A stretch of 64,000 bases of DNA from Taxillus chinensis (lineage: Eukaryota > Streptophyta > Magnoliopsida > Santalales > Loranthaceae), in the NCBI GenBank assembly GCA_023512835.1, contig CM042087.1:19969260-20033259 (forward strand), given 5' to 3'. The notes beneath the pieces are model-generated. The model was not told the origin of the DNA. It worked only from the letters and a program-made list of their open reading frames with translations, and did no database searches. Positions 1-10,595 of this stretch are shown in pieces; positions within the stretch are counted from its first letter, which is position 1; each line of letters opens with the position of its first letter. The position numbers were made by a program, and so were the translations under genes.

Positions 1-1392
1 ATTTTGTCCTGTGTGGAAGCGGAGTGGTTAGTTCATGTTTTATTTATCAAAACTACGTCGTTTTGATGGTGTGTTTCATTTATCAAAACTACGTCGTTTT
101 GATGGTGTGTTTTATTTATCAAAACTACGTCGTTTTGATGGTGGGATTTCATTTATCAAAACTACGTCGTTTTGATGGTGGGATTTCATTTATCAAAACT
201 ACGTCGTTTTGATAAGTGAGGTCTATATAAAGAGGAGCTCTCTTTATTTTAGGTTTAGGGTTTTTGTTGTCAGCCGCCGCAGCCGTCACAGAGAGAGAGA
301 GAGGGAGATTGAGAGAGAGGGCTCCAGTTCGTGGTTGTCGTTGTCATTCCCGTGGTTGGACGGCATTAAGCGTGGAGGCAAGAGCGTGGAGGATCTTTGA
401 GGTAGGGGTTCTGTCTTTCCTGGTATGTTCCGGGGTTAGGCCCTGTGGATATTTTGTAAAGTTTCCATTGTTATTGCTATAATACTTATATGTAAATTCA
501 TATAGGTGTGATCTCCTATATGAATGTTGGCCTTCAATGGCGATTTTGGTGTGTTTCTAGTGTTCGTGTGATGCATGAAAAGTGTTCGATAAAATGCCTG
601 TGTGACATGCCCGCTACATGTTTGAGAAAATGCCCGTGCGGCCGGGTTTATGAGTCTGTGAATTTATGCACACCAATTGCTTGGTTTTATACCTGTGAGG
701 CTTTGCATGCTAAGTGTTCGATGTTATGTCCGTGTGACTAAGTGTGGCTATGTGTCTTGTGTTCTTGGAACCCGGTGGGGTGGCATTCTTGGAACCCGGT
801 GGTCGTGGAGCCCGGATGTTCTTGGAACCCGGTGGTTGTGGAAGCCCGGGACTGTTCTTGGAACCCGGTGGCCGTGGAAGCCCGGGAGTGTTTATGTACC
901 AGCCCGTGTATGATTGTATTTGCTGTTATAGCCAGGTAATTATATCTGGTAGAATAATTGTAGCACGACACGCACTTGTACACAAGGCATGTAGATATTA
1001 GGTGCATGGGATGGGTTGGGGAGACATGATCCCCTGCGAGTCGTGGTTGCTCACCCCTCCTACCATGTTGTTTTCTTTACAGGAACCTACAGGCGTTAGG
1101 TGGGAATACCAAGGTGGAAGTCCTCCTTGTGGCTTGCTCATCATTATTTTGGGTTGTCTTCGCTTTTCTTTTTGTAACTTTGTAACCCCAAAGTGGGGAG
1201 ATTGTAATGTGGAGTTCAATGTAATAAAAGTGTGTTTTGAACGTATTTGCTATATTTGGACTCAATAAATATAAGGTTGTTCTCTTGAATATAAAATGTG
1301 AGGTGTATGTTGTATTCTAACCCCTCTATCCAACTTGGGTAAAGGGTGGGTCATGTTCCGGTCTCCTCGGGTTGGAAATCCGGGGCGTGACA
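1..1392 (+). repeat. 5' LTR of Gypsy-1 (first ~307 bases missing)
   Basis: This matches 7,152-8,518 almost base for base. It holds five tandem ACGT modules, a TATA box at 224-232, a GA-rich leader near 289-322 and four imperfect ~36-base repeats with the core TTCTTGGAACCCGGTGG near 760-890. It ends in CA at 1,392. Short open frames here (for example 24-212, and those over the 36-base repeats) come from repeat periodicity and are not genes. Confidence 0.95.
47..232 (+). promoter_or_regulatory. LTR promoter: five tandem ACGT-core near-palindromes plus TATA box
   Basis: The 20-mer TCAAAACTACGTCGTTTTGA occurs at 47-66, 83-102, 119-138, 156-175 and 193-212, spaced 36-37 bases apart. The TATA box TATATAAAG follows at 224-232. 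Each 20-mer has 7-base inverted arms (TCAAAAC/GTTTTGA) around an ACGT core, the core bound by plant bZIP factors. The array ends only 12 bases before the TATA box, so it is placed like an upstream activator. The activator role is inference. Confidence 0.8.
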
Positions 1393-1801
1393 ATATGGTA
1401 TCGAGCATGGTCTAGTTGGCCTAGGGTAGTGGGCGGACTTGGTTATCTTGAGTCCTTTGGAGGAGCCTGGAGGGACGTGCCTGATCAACATGGTCCTCTT
1501 GGAGCCTCTAAGGTGTACTTGGGGTAGTCCAGTCTTGTGGTAGGATTTGCATGCATTGGCATTAGGGCACTAGTTGCATTTCTTTGTGAATGTATGCTAA
1601 ACTGTGGATAAGATCATATGATTAAGTGAAATGTGCAACTCGATTTGTTTAACAATGTGTCTTGAACTATGCAATGTGATTGATGCAATATATGTGTGTA
1701 ATGTCATGTGATAGTGGAATTGATCGGTGGGGTAGAGGTAGTGACGCGATAGATTATAAAATTTGTTTTGACGTTTGTGCTTCTTACTTCGTGTAGTAAG
1801 A
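1393..1801 (+). other. Primer-binding site and untranslated leader of Gypsy-1
   Basis: Right after the LTR, TGGTATCGAGC at 1,396-1,406 resembles the usual plant site complementary to the 3' end of initiator methionine tRNA (TGGTATCAGAGC), with one base missing. The rest is a leader up to the gag start at 1,802. I see no gene in it. Confidence 0.8.
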
Positions 1802-3200
1802 ATGCCGCCGAGGAGAGTGACACGTGCGTCCGGGGCATGGCCGATGAGTCATCCGCCCATGAGGGTCCGGGTGCGGGACCGTCCGTTGGAGGGCATGCGT
1901 TGTTACTAGCACGGCTACAAGAAGGCATCCGGCTGGAGGTACGAGAGCTACGGGAGGGACTTCGGCAGGACGTTCGGGAGGAGGTGCGTTGTGAGATGGC
2001 GAGACACACAGGTGGTGCCACCACCAGAGGAGAACCGCCTCACGAGCGTGAAGTTTCTCCGCGTGGTATACCGACTCGTGCGAGAGGATGATGTGGTGAC
2101 ACGGTTCCGGAAGGAACAACCTCCGCGATTTAAAGGGGGGGGAGGACCCAGGTGTTAGGCGAGCACCTGGCCGAGGCAGATCGAACATGTGTTTTCCTTT
2201 CTCCTACCCCGGGAGGAGGATAAGGTGAGACCTGGCCATTCGGCAGCTGGAAGGGGATGCCTGGAGTGGTGGTTGAGTGTCGCGGGGAGCCGTGTGGTGC
2301 GGTTCATGCTTTGGGAGGAGTTTCTACAGCTCTTCCATGATGAGTTCTTCCGGAATCTTTGAGATGGCGAAGAGAGAGGAATTTGGCAGCCTGAAGCAAG
2401 GATCAAAGACGGTGCCCGAGTATGAGCGGGAGTTCCGGAGTTGAGTAGGTTTGCCCCCGAGACGGTGGCAAAGGAGGACCTGAAGGCCCACAAGTTCACC
2501 TGGGTCTTAGGCCATCCCTTAGGGAGAGGGTGGCGATTCTACGTTTGAGGACATATCTTTGCGGTCGTTGAGACAAGCACGTATAGCCGAGAGGGAGCCG
2601 GAGGATGGGAGGCAGGTCCATCAGGGTCGTCGGTTGCAAGGTGGGTCCGAACGCGATTCGGGGTCCAAGAGGCCTAAGACCGAGGAGAGAGATAGCAGTT
2701 CCTTCCGCAGCGGGGGACAGACATTGGTGAACCCAAGGAGGTCTAGCTTTGGCGGTGGCAAACAGGGCGGTCCAAAGAAGAGGTCTCCCCGGCGGTTGTT
2801 ACCGCTTGTGGGGAGCAAGGCCACTTGAGGAAGGAGTGTCCAAAGAGGGACTGGAAATGCCATCGTTGTGGACGAGAGGGCCATCCGAGCCGGGTTTGTC
2901 GGAGTGGCAACAGGGGAGTTGGAGGCATGACATCCAAGACAAGGAGTGATGCCGGTTTCCGTGCACCAGCGAGAGAGACCAGCTCGTCGGTGGCCGGCTA
3001 GTCAGGCAGGATCGAATCGGACCCGACCTCGGGGGAGGCCGGGAGCGGCAGCAGACCGAAGCCGGAGGCAGCCTTGGCGGGAAGCGCCCAGCGAGTGAGC
3101 CGACCAGTGGCACGGGCCAAGGGAGGGTGTTTGCGCCGGGAGGCGACGTACCCGGAGGAGGCTGAACTACCACCCCCACCACCGAGGGTGGAGCAGGACC
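1802..3200 (+). pseudogene. gag: gag of Gypsy-1, frameshifted
   Basis: Gag packages the element RNA into cytoplasmic particles. The chosen start at 1,802 reads MPPRRVTRA, a typical chromovirus gag opening, but this frame hits a stop after about 34 codons. The protein continues in another frame as an Arg/Glu-rich helical stretch to about 2,090. The middle carries FRKEQPPRFKG near 2,105-2,135, matching the conserved gag motif before the capsid core. Two CCHC-type zinc knuckles are visible near 2,800-2,905 (CGEQGHLRKEC, then CHRCGREGHPSRVC). Several frame changes separate these parts, so no full-length gag can be made. Confidence 0.85.
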
Positions 3201-3830
3201 ATCGGTGGTTAGAGGTACCCTTTTGATCTCCCGTACATTAGCTTTGTTCTTTTCGATACGGGTGCATCGTGTTCGTTTGTTGCCGAGCTTGTGATAGATA
3301 GCTTGGGGTTAGCTTGTGTGGAGGCAGCGAAGCCCCTAGTTGTTGAGTCTCCAGTGGGGGGGTATGATTGAGGTGTGGCGTGTTTGCCGTGGATCGTGTG
3401 TTAACCATAGGAGAGGTGGAGCTGCGTTTTGACTTGCATGTGATGCCTTTGCGTACGTTTGACCCTGATCTTGGGTATGGATTGGCTTATGGCTTTCCAG
3501 GCCAAGATAGACCGTTATCGGCGGCGGGTATCCTTCGTGACACCTGCGGGGACCTCTTGCACCCTGCGGGGGGGAGTGGGACCGTGAGGCGAGTCGGGCC
3601 GGGCCAGTGTTGGACCAGGTGGGGTGCCATTACCCACGGGTTGGCAGCCCTGACCTTTGCCGAGGAGGGGAAGGTGGAAAAGAGGGTGTGGCCCATTGTT
3701 GTGGACCAATTTCAGGATGTTTTTCCTGAAGTGTTGAGGAGTTTGCCACCTAAGAGGAGTGTAGAGTTCACCATTGAGTTGGTGCCGGGGACGGGTCCGA
3801 TTTCCCAAGTAGCGTATCGTATGGGGCCAG
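3201..3830 (+). pseudogene. Retroviral-type aspartic protease of Gypsy-1, frameshifted
   Basis: The active-site motif D-T-G-A-S is encoded at 3,255-3,269 in a context reading LFDTGASCSFV. The expected GMDWL-like segment appears degraded near 3,475-3,490. The segment leading into reverse transcriptase (VFPEVLRSLPPKRSVEFTI) is clear at about 3,715-3,775. The family cuts the Gag-Pol polyprotein. A frame change after 3,365 and a stop before 3,838 break it. Confidence 0.8.
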
Positions 3831-5110
3831 TGAGTTGAGGGAACTTCGAGAGGCAAATCGAGGAGTTGGTGGGCCAGGGGGTATATCGGACCGAGTACTT
3901 CACCTTGGGGTGCTCCGGTGCTCTTTGCTAAGAAGGCCGATGGCACACTTCGTCTCTGCATCGACTACAGGAAGCCGAATTCGGTGGATCGTGAAGAACA
4001 AGTACCCGTTGCCTCGGATAGATGACCTGTTTGACCAATTGAGTGGAGCCCAGTGGTTTTCCAAAATAGATTTACGGTCGGGGTATCATCGGTTGAGGGT
4101 TAGGGAGGGAGACATCCCTAAGACGGCCTTTCGGTGCGGTATGGGCACTACGAGTGGATAGTGATGCCTTTTGGGCTCACTAATGCGCCGGCGTATTTAT
4201 GCATTTGATGAACCAAGTCTTTGCCCCATACTTAGACTCGTTCGTGGTGGTGTTTATCGACGATATCTTGGTGTATTCCAAGACCGAGAAGGAGCATGTG
4301 GAGCACTTGGCAATAGTGTTGCAAACCTTGAGGGACCAACGTTTGTTTGCTAAGTTTAGCAAGTGTGAGTTTTGGCTGCAGGAGGTTCACTTTCTTGGCC
4401 ACGTGGTGTCAAGTGAGGGAGTTAGGGTGGACCCAGCCAAGATTGAGGCGGTATCATCATGAGAGAGGCCAACCAATGTTTTTGAGATCCGTAGCTTTCT
4501 TGGTTTGGCAGGCTATTATCGCCGTTTTGTAGAGGGGTTCTCCCGTTTGGCGGCTCCTATGACGGCGTTGACTAGGAAAGGAGTGAAATTTGAGTGGACA
4601 GACAAGTGCCGGCAGGCGTTTGAGACTCTCAAAACCCGTTTGACCACCTTGTGTTGAGGTTGCCTAGGGAGGATATTCCGTATGAGGTATACCGTGATGC
4701 GTCCAAGGTTGGTTTGGGGTGTGTGCTTATGCAGAGAGCACGGTGTGGTCGCTATGGGTCGAGGCAGTTGAAGCCTCATGTGCAGAATTATCCTACTCAT
4801 GACCTTGAGTTAGCGGCTGTCATCTTCGCCCTGAAGAGTTGGCAGCACTACCTCTTGAGGGAAAAGTTTGTGGTGTTCTCAGATCACAAGAGCCTTCACG
4901 TACATCTTTACTCGAGAAGGACTTGAATTTGAGGCAAAGGAGATGGGTGGAGTATTTGCGGACCTTTGACTTTACTCTTGCCTATACCCCGGGCAAGGGT
5001 AATGTTGTAGCCGACGCGTTGAGCGAGGAGAGGGAAAGCCGAGGTGGCCGTGAGAGAGTGGAAGCCGATGGAGCAATTGGCGATGTTGCGGCTGCAGCCT
5101 GTTGTTCGTG
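3831..5110 (+). pseudogene. Reverse transcriptase and RNase H of Gypsy-1, frameshifted
   Basis: The RT motifs appear in order: [16 protein letters not shown] (about 3,990-4,035), KIDLRSGYH (4,065-4,090), MPFGLTNAP (about 4,163-4,190) and the catalytic FIDD at 4,253-4,264, followed by ILVYSK. A TGA at 4,460 sits where related copies have Trp, which fits a G-to-A change. The RNase H follows: [13 protein letters not shown] (about 4,692-4,730) and [10 protein letters not shown] (about 4,867-4,895). RT copies the element RNA into DNA and RNase H removes the RNA strand. Frames change at least at 4,160, 4,190, 4,640 and 4,920, so it is not functional. Confidence 0.9.
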
Positions 5111-6592
5111 ATGGTGGGACAATCCCGAGTCCTTTGGTGGTTGTGCTCGAGTTGTACCAGCGCGTCCGAGAGGGACAGCTGGGTGACATCGAGTGTGAGG
5201 TTCTCCGTGCCCGTATTGAGGCCGGGGAGCTATCCGAGGACCGGACAGAGGGTCCTGAGCATGAGTTGTCGTTTCAGGGGCGGTTGGTCGTAGCTTCTTC
5301 CCTCGGGGATGAGGTGATGAGGGAGTTTCACCAATCTAGAGTTCTTGTGCATCCAGGGGGCATGAAGATGTACCATGCGCTTCGAGGACATTTTTGGTGG
5401 CCTGGGATGAAACGCGATATGGCTGCCTTTGTTTCGCGGTGCCTCACGTGTCGGCAGGTGAAGGCGGAACATCGGCGGCCGGCGGGCATGTTACGGCCGT
5501 TGCCCATAGCGGAGTGGAAGTGGGACCACATCGCGATGGACTTTGTGGATCGGTCTTCCACCCACCACCTGGGAGGAAGGATATGATTTGGGTGATTGTG
5601 GATCGACTCACAAAGTCGGCCCATTTCCTTCTTTGTTCGCGAGCGGGACTCCATTGGGACCTTGAGTCGGCTATACATGAACGAGATTGTGAGACCGCAT
5701 GGAGTACCATCATCGGTTGTCTCGACCGGGATTCGTGGTTCACTTCCCATTTCTGGATAGGTTTGCAGGCGGCTATGGGGACCAAGCTTCACTTGAGTAC
5801 AGCCTTTCACCCTGAGACCGACGGCCAGGACAGAGAGGACGAATCGGACGTTGGAGGACATGTTACGGGCCTGTATGTTAGATTTTGGGGGTTCGTGGGC
5901 AACTCACCTTCCTTTGGTGGAGTTTGCCTACAATAACTGCTTATCAGGCATCCATTGGGATGGCTCCTTTTGAGGCGTTGTATGGGCGGCCGTGTCGATC
6001 ACCTTTGTGTTGGACCGAGGTGGGGGAGACAGCTCTCTTGGGACCGCAGTTGGTTCAAGAGGCTACCGAGAAGGTTAAGTTGATTCGTCAGCGTTTGTTA
6101 TCCGCTCAGAGTCGGCAGAAATCTTATGCGGATCAGCGGCGGTGACCTTTGGAGTTTTCTGTTGGTGATCATGTGTTCCTTCGTGTCTCTCCACGTCATG
6201 GACATCGACGGTTTGGGCGAGGTTCCAAGCTATCTCCGCGGTTTATTGGTCCTTTTGAGATTCTGGATCGTGTGGGGCCTGTGGCCTACCGGTTAGCGTT
6301 ACCACCGCGGCTGAGTCAAGTGCACAACGTGTTTCACGTGTCCCAGTTGAGGAAGTATCACCCTGACCCCACTCATGTCATCGATTGGGGGACATTGGAC
6401 ATTGAGGATGACATGTCCGTTGTTGAGGCCCCTATCCGGTATCCTAGATCGGCGAGAGAAGCTTTTGCGTGGTCGTGCTATTCCTTTGGTTCGCGTGTGT
6501 GGCAGCACCATGGCATTGAGGAGGAGACATGGGAACGTGAGTCCGCGATGCGTGAGCAACACCCAAAGTTGTTCGAGGACGAACAATCTTAA
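5111..6592 (+). pseudogene. Integrase with chromodomain-like tail of Gypsy-1, frameshifted
   Basis: The zinc-binding HHCC region is seen at about 5,325-5,470 (FHQSRVLVHPGG, then CLTCRQVKAEH). The catalytic core follows with DHIAMDFV (about 5,525), a degraded second Asp block (near 5,725) and FHPETDGQ (about 5,805-5,830). The C-terminal part reads GPFEILDRVGPVAYRLALP and then VHNVFHVSQLRKYHPD, the usual chromovirus join. The last 60 codons carry the chromodomain-like WQHHGIEEETWERES segment and end at the stop at 6,590-6,592. In chromoviruses this tail steers insertion to marked chromatin. Frame changes lie near 5,580, 5,930 and 6,145, and a TGA in the 6,143-6,148 joint. Confidence 0.9.
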
Positions 6593-6843
6593 GGGGGGGG
6601 AGGTGGCCGTAGTGATGTGTTTTTTTTTTGTGGTTCATGCTTTGGTGTATTTGTATTTCTACTTGTAAACTGGTATTTTTATTGAGATGTGTTTTGAGAT
6701 TGCAAAATGTGTTTGAGATGTCCTGTTATGTTGTGTGATCCATCTGGGCGTTGTGGCTCGTTGTCTTGCAAATGGGCCACATGTGTTTGTTTTCCTTGCA
6801 TGTTGTTTCTTTTCGAGGACGAAAAGTCTTAAGGGGGAGAGGA
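6569..6843 (+). promoter_or_regulatory. Polypurine tract of Gypsy-1, present twice
   Basis: The plus-strand priming tract lies directly before the 3' LTR: TTAAGGGGGAGAGGA ends at 6,843. The same block, with its lead-in TTCGAGGACGAA, also occurs at 6,572-6,602, right over the pol stop codon. About 240 bases lie between the two copies and hold no gene. Confidence 0.85.
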
Positions 6844-8518
6844 TGTAATGACCCGTGTTTTGGGTAGAACAAGCTGGAACGAAGATGAACAATACCTTGG
6901 GCGAACGCTTGGGTCGAAAGGTGGAAGACCCGAAGATTTGGGTCGTAGGGTCGAAGACCGATGGTTGAAGTTCGAAGGTTTGAGGGCCGAAAGTTAGATC
7001 TTCGAGATAGATCTTCGAGGCCGCGTTTCCAGCTAATCTTCGAAGGAGTGTTTCTACGAGTCTTCGTGGCTTGGTTGTTAGAGAGTGTAATGAGCTCAAG
7101 TGGGAGCGTGTAGAGGCTGCGTGTGACAATGACCATGTTCGGATTGTGGGTATTTTGTCCTGTGTGGAAGCGGAGTGGTTAGTTCATGTTTTATTTATCA
7201 AAACTACGTCGTTTTGATGGTGTGTTTCATTTATCAAAACTACGTCGTTTTGATGGTGTGTTTTATTTATCAAAACTACGTCGTTTTGATGGTGGGATTT
7301 CATTTATCAAAACTACGTCGTTTTGATGGTGGGATTTCATTTATCAAAACTACGTCGTTTTGATAAGTGAGGTCTATATAAAGAGGAGCTCTCTTTATTT
7401 TAGGTTTAGGGTTTTTGTTGTCAGCCGCCGCAGCCGTCACAGAGAGAGAGAGAGGGAGATTGAGAGAGAGGGCTCCGGTTCGTGGGCTGTCGTTGTCATT
7501 CCCGTGGTTGGACGGCATTAAGCGTGGAGGCAAGAGCGTGGAGGATCTTTGAGGTAGGGGTTCTGTCTTTCCTGGTATGTTGGGGGTTAGGCCCTGTGGA
7601 TATTTTGTAAAGTTTCTATTGTTATTGCTATAATACTTATATGTAAATTCATATAGGTGTGATCTCCTATATGAATGTTGGCCTTCAATGGCGATTTTGG
7701 TGTGTTTCTAGTGTTCGTGTGATGCATGAAAAGTGTTCGATAAAATGCCTGTGTGACATGCCTGCTACATGTTTGAGAAAATGCCTGTGCGGCTGGGTTT
7801 ATGAGTCTGTGAATTTATGCACACCAATTGCTTGGTTTTATACCTGTGAGGCTTTGCATGCTAAGTGTTCGATGTTATGTTTGTGTGACTAAGTGTGGCT
7901 ATGTGTGTTGTGTTCTTGGAACCCGGTGGCTGTGGAAGCCCGGGACTGTTCTTGGAACCCGGTGGCTGTGGAAGCCCGGGACTGTTCTTGGAACCCGGTG
8001 GCTGTGGAAGCCCGGGAGTGTTTATGTACCAGCCCGTGTATGATTGTATTTCTTTGTTATAGCCGGTATTTATATCTGGTAGAATAATTGTAGCACGACA
8101 CAGCACTTGTATACAAGGCATGTAGATATTAGGTGCATGGGATGGGTTGGGGAGACATGATCCCTACCGAGCCGTGGTTGCTCACCCCTCCTACCATGTT
8201 GTTTTCTTTTAAGGAACCTACAGGCGTTAGGTGGGAACACCAAGGTGGAAGTCCTCCTTGTGGCTTGCTCATCATTATTTTGGGTTGTGCTGCTTTTCTT
8301 TTTGTAACTTTGTAACCCCAGTGGGGAGATTGTAATGTGGAGTTCAATGTAATAAAAGTGTGTTTTGAACGTATTTGCTATGTTTGACTCAATAAATATA
8401 AGGTTGTTCTCTGAATATAAAATGTGAGGTGTATGTTGTATTCTAACCCCTCTATCCAACTAGGGTAAAGGGAGGGTCACGTTCCGGTCTCCTCGGGTTG
8501 GAAATCCGGGGCGTGACA
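6844..8518 (+). repeat. 3' LTR of Gypsy-1 (complete, 1,675 bases)
   Basis: It starts TGTAATGACC and ends GCGTGACA. The first 300 bases are rich in GGGTCGAAG-like words (6,910-7,020). Then come the five ACGT modules (7,198-7,363), a TATA box (7,375-7,383), a GA-rich leader, and three clean 36-base repeats at 7,911-8,018. It is very like the 5' LTR by eye, apart from fewer 36-base repeats and scattered small changes. Confidence 0.95.
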
Positions 8519-10565
8519 ATCAGGAGATTCCAATTCCGATGACTATCGGAGAACATGGAGTTAGGAGGCCAAAGATAGATCTTGAACTTACCAACGATGA
8601 AAGAGCCTGGCAATGCGCTAGTGAAAAGGCTCGGCTTATGTTACATCGTCTTTGGATTCCGAGGCTTTCACGGACGTCCAGGGCCGCACGACAAGAAAAG
8701 CCGTTTGGGACAAACCGACAATCCTTTATGAGGGGAGTCGGTCCCGGATGCGAACGTGATCTGTACTCTCGGACAGAACTTTGAGAGTTTTAATCATAGA
8801 CCTGCCGAATCACTCGAAAGCATCTATCGGAGATTCGGCAAGCTCATTCTTGAGCTGAAGACTGTCAATGAGCACTATTCTTAATCCCAGATCAATGACA
8901 AGTTCTTTCGCTCCTTGCCGGATCGCTACTACTCCAAACAACTCCGGATGCAATCGACAAGAATCGCGGTATGTTCCCCTTGAGGAACTATATGGAGAGC
9001 TGCGGACTCACGAAGTCAGGTTTAAGTACTCGACCGGGATGAGAAAATAGCTCGGAAAGAAAAGGGGGTAGCTCTCAAAGCTACAGAATATCTAAACATA
9101 CTGAGGAATGATGATACGGACGTGTCCGAGAATTCTGATTCTGACGAGGAGGAGGAGATAACACTTCTTGTCAAATCCTTTGAGCGATTCCTATGGAAAA
9201 GCAGAAAAGGGTTCAGGAGACGCTCATCATCATCTTTCCAAAGGAAGGAGCGACCGGAGTCCAGTTCCCAGGAATGCTTCAACTGTGGGAAAACCGGTCA
9301 CTGGGCCAAGGAATGCAGGTCCAAATCAAAAGTGGCTGAGAAAAGTGACAGGGTAACTCCTCAGCGCTCCACCTCAGACAACAGCAAGAACAAGAGGAAG
9401 GCGCTCGTGACAAAATACATGAGTGGCTCGGAAGAAGAGGAGGAATCCTCGAATGATGAGCCAACCACTAAGCCGAACGTCTGTCTCATGGCAAGTCTCG
9501 AGGTACCTTCTATCTTCGAGCTCCCGAGTAAATTAGAATCTCTTACTACCGCATGTGATCATGAAAAGAATGAGAGACTAATAATTACTCAAATGTACAA
9601 AGATATGGAAAGTCAGAATAAACGTCTTGAATTTACTATTAATAGACTCAAAAAGGACATCACTGACTTTAGAGGAAAAGAAGCTTGGTATCACGATTTA
9701 AGAGCTGAAAATCATTTGTTAAATACCAATCTCTCAGGCCTAAAAGTTATAGTAAAAAGACTCGAAAATGAATTGGAACAGGAAAAGGAAATAAATCGTA
9801 AGTGGCTAAAATCCGGGGAAATAGCCTCTACCTTTAGGACTGATCCTGACGACATTCGAGTCAAACCTGGCCTAGGTTCTGAGTCATCAACATCCATAGC
9901 TCAAGCTACTGAGTGTCCTCCGGATTTCACTCCTAAACTAACCAACTTATATCCTGTTAGTACATCTAAACCGTTGGATGGTTTCATTTCAGGTGGCACC
10001 ATAGTTTATGATCGTGGAGTAGAGGTCGTTATCGCACTTCCCGAAAGCGTGCCCTGTAACCAAAGATGAAGGGAAGGCTGCTGCAGTTAAATCCAAAACT
10101 GTAGCACCCAAAAAGAAAGACAAGGCAAAGGCTGATGCATCTAGGGCCAAGAGCGCGTCACCCAAACGCAATGGATTAGGCCACAGGGAATAGAGTAGAA
10201 AGTCTGTAAAATCTAAGAGACCTGTATCCCCTGTTTGTACTTCACATTATAGTGTCTATTCCATCTTGTAGGGAAATAGGTCATTATCACTATGAATGTT
10301 GGAGTTTATCCGATAACCGGCTTTGTAATCGTTTCATATCAATAAAGATCGGTTAAACAAAAAGGGTTCTTCGAACAAAACAAAATCTAAACCTCGAAGG
10401 AGTATCTCTCCCAAGAAAACCCAAATAAAAGAGGTAGCTGAAACTAACAAGCTAAAGTCAACTTGGAGAGCTAAAAGTCCTAGCAAAATCAAATCCGTTA
10501 ATGTTGACAACACTACTACTCTCTCTAACCGCCCGAAACAAGTTTGGGCACCAAAAGTGTAAACT
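8519..10565 (+). pseudogene. gag: gag of Copia-1 (5' part displaced by Gypsy-1; broken)
   Basis: The first part (8,519-9,050) keeps pieces of the copia gag core, such as DERAWQCASEKARLMLHRLW. A long open frame at 9,122-10,069 has an acidic start (SDSDEEEEI), a CCHC zinc knuckle CFNCGKTGHWAKEC near 9,275-9,316, another acidic patch (EEEEESSNDE), and a long charged helical stretch likely to form a coiled coil (about 9,530-9,800). A long charged tail after the zinc knuckle is a mark of SIRE/Maximus-type gags. The tail continues as Lys-rich fragments to about 10,560 in changing frames. Gag forms the particle around element RNA. Confidence 0.85.
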
Positions 10566-10595
10566 GTTGTCTTTCAGGAGCATCTCTGGAATGCA

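Larger units (their letters stand above)
1..8518 (+). mobile_element. Gypsy-1: Ty3/gypsy chromovirus (Tekay/Del type), 5' end outside window
   Basis: The order is 5' LTR (partial), primer-binding site, gag, protease, reverse transcriptase, RNase H, integrase, chromodomain-like tail, polypurine tract, 3' LTR. This is the Ty3/gypsy order, and the tail after integrase marks a chromovirus. The 3' LTR starts TGTAATGACC at 6,844 and ends GGGGCGTGACA at 8,518. The 5' LTR ends with the same bases at 1,392, so about 307 bases of it lie left of the window. The element interrupts the gag of Copia-1, which resumes at 8,519. The left target duplication is not visible; the five bases after the 3' LTR are ATCAG. 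All coding parts are broken. The Tekay/Del assignment is by recognition of the integrase tail, not by a search. Confidence 0.93.

Noticed and set aside
24..212. Small repetitive ORF over the LTR promoter modules (also at 7,175-7,363)
   Set aside because: It lies upstream of the TATA box and follows the 36-37-base promoter repeats, so it is not expected to be in the transcript start.
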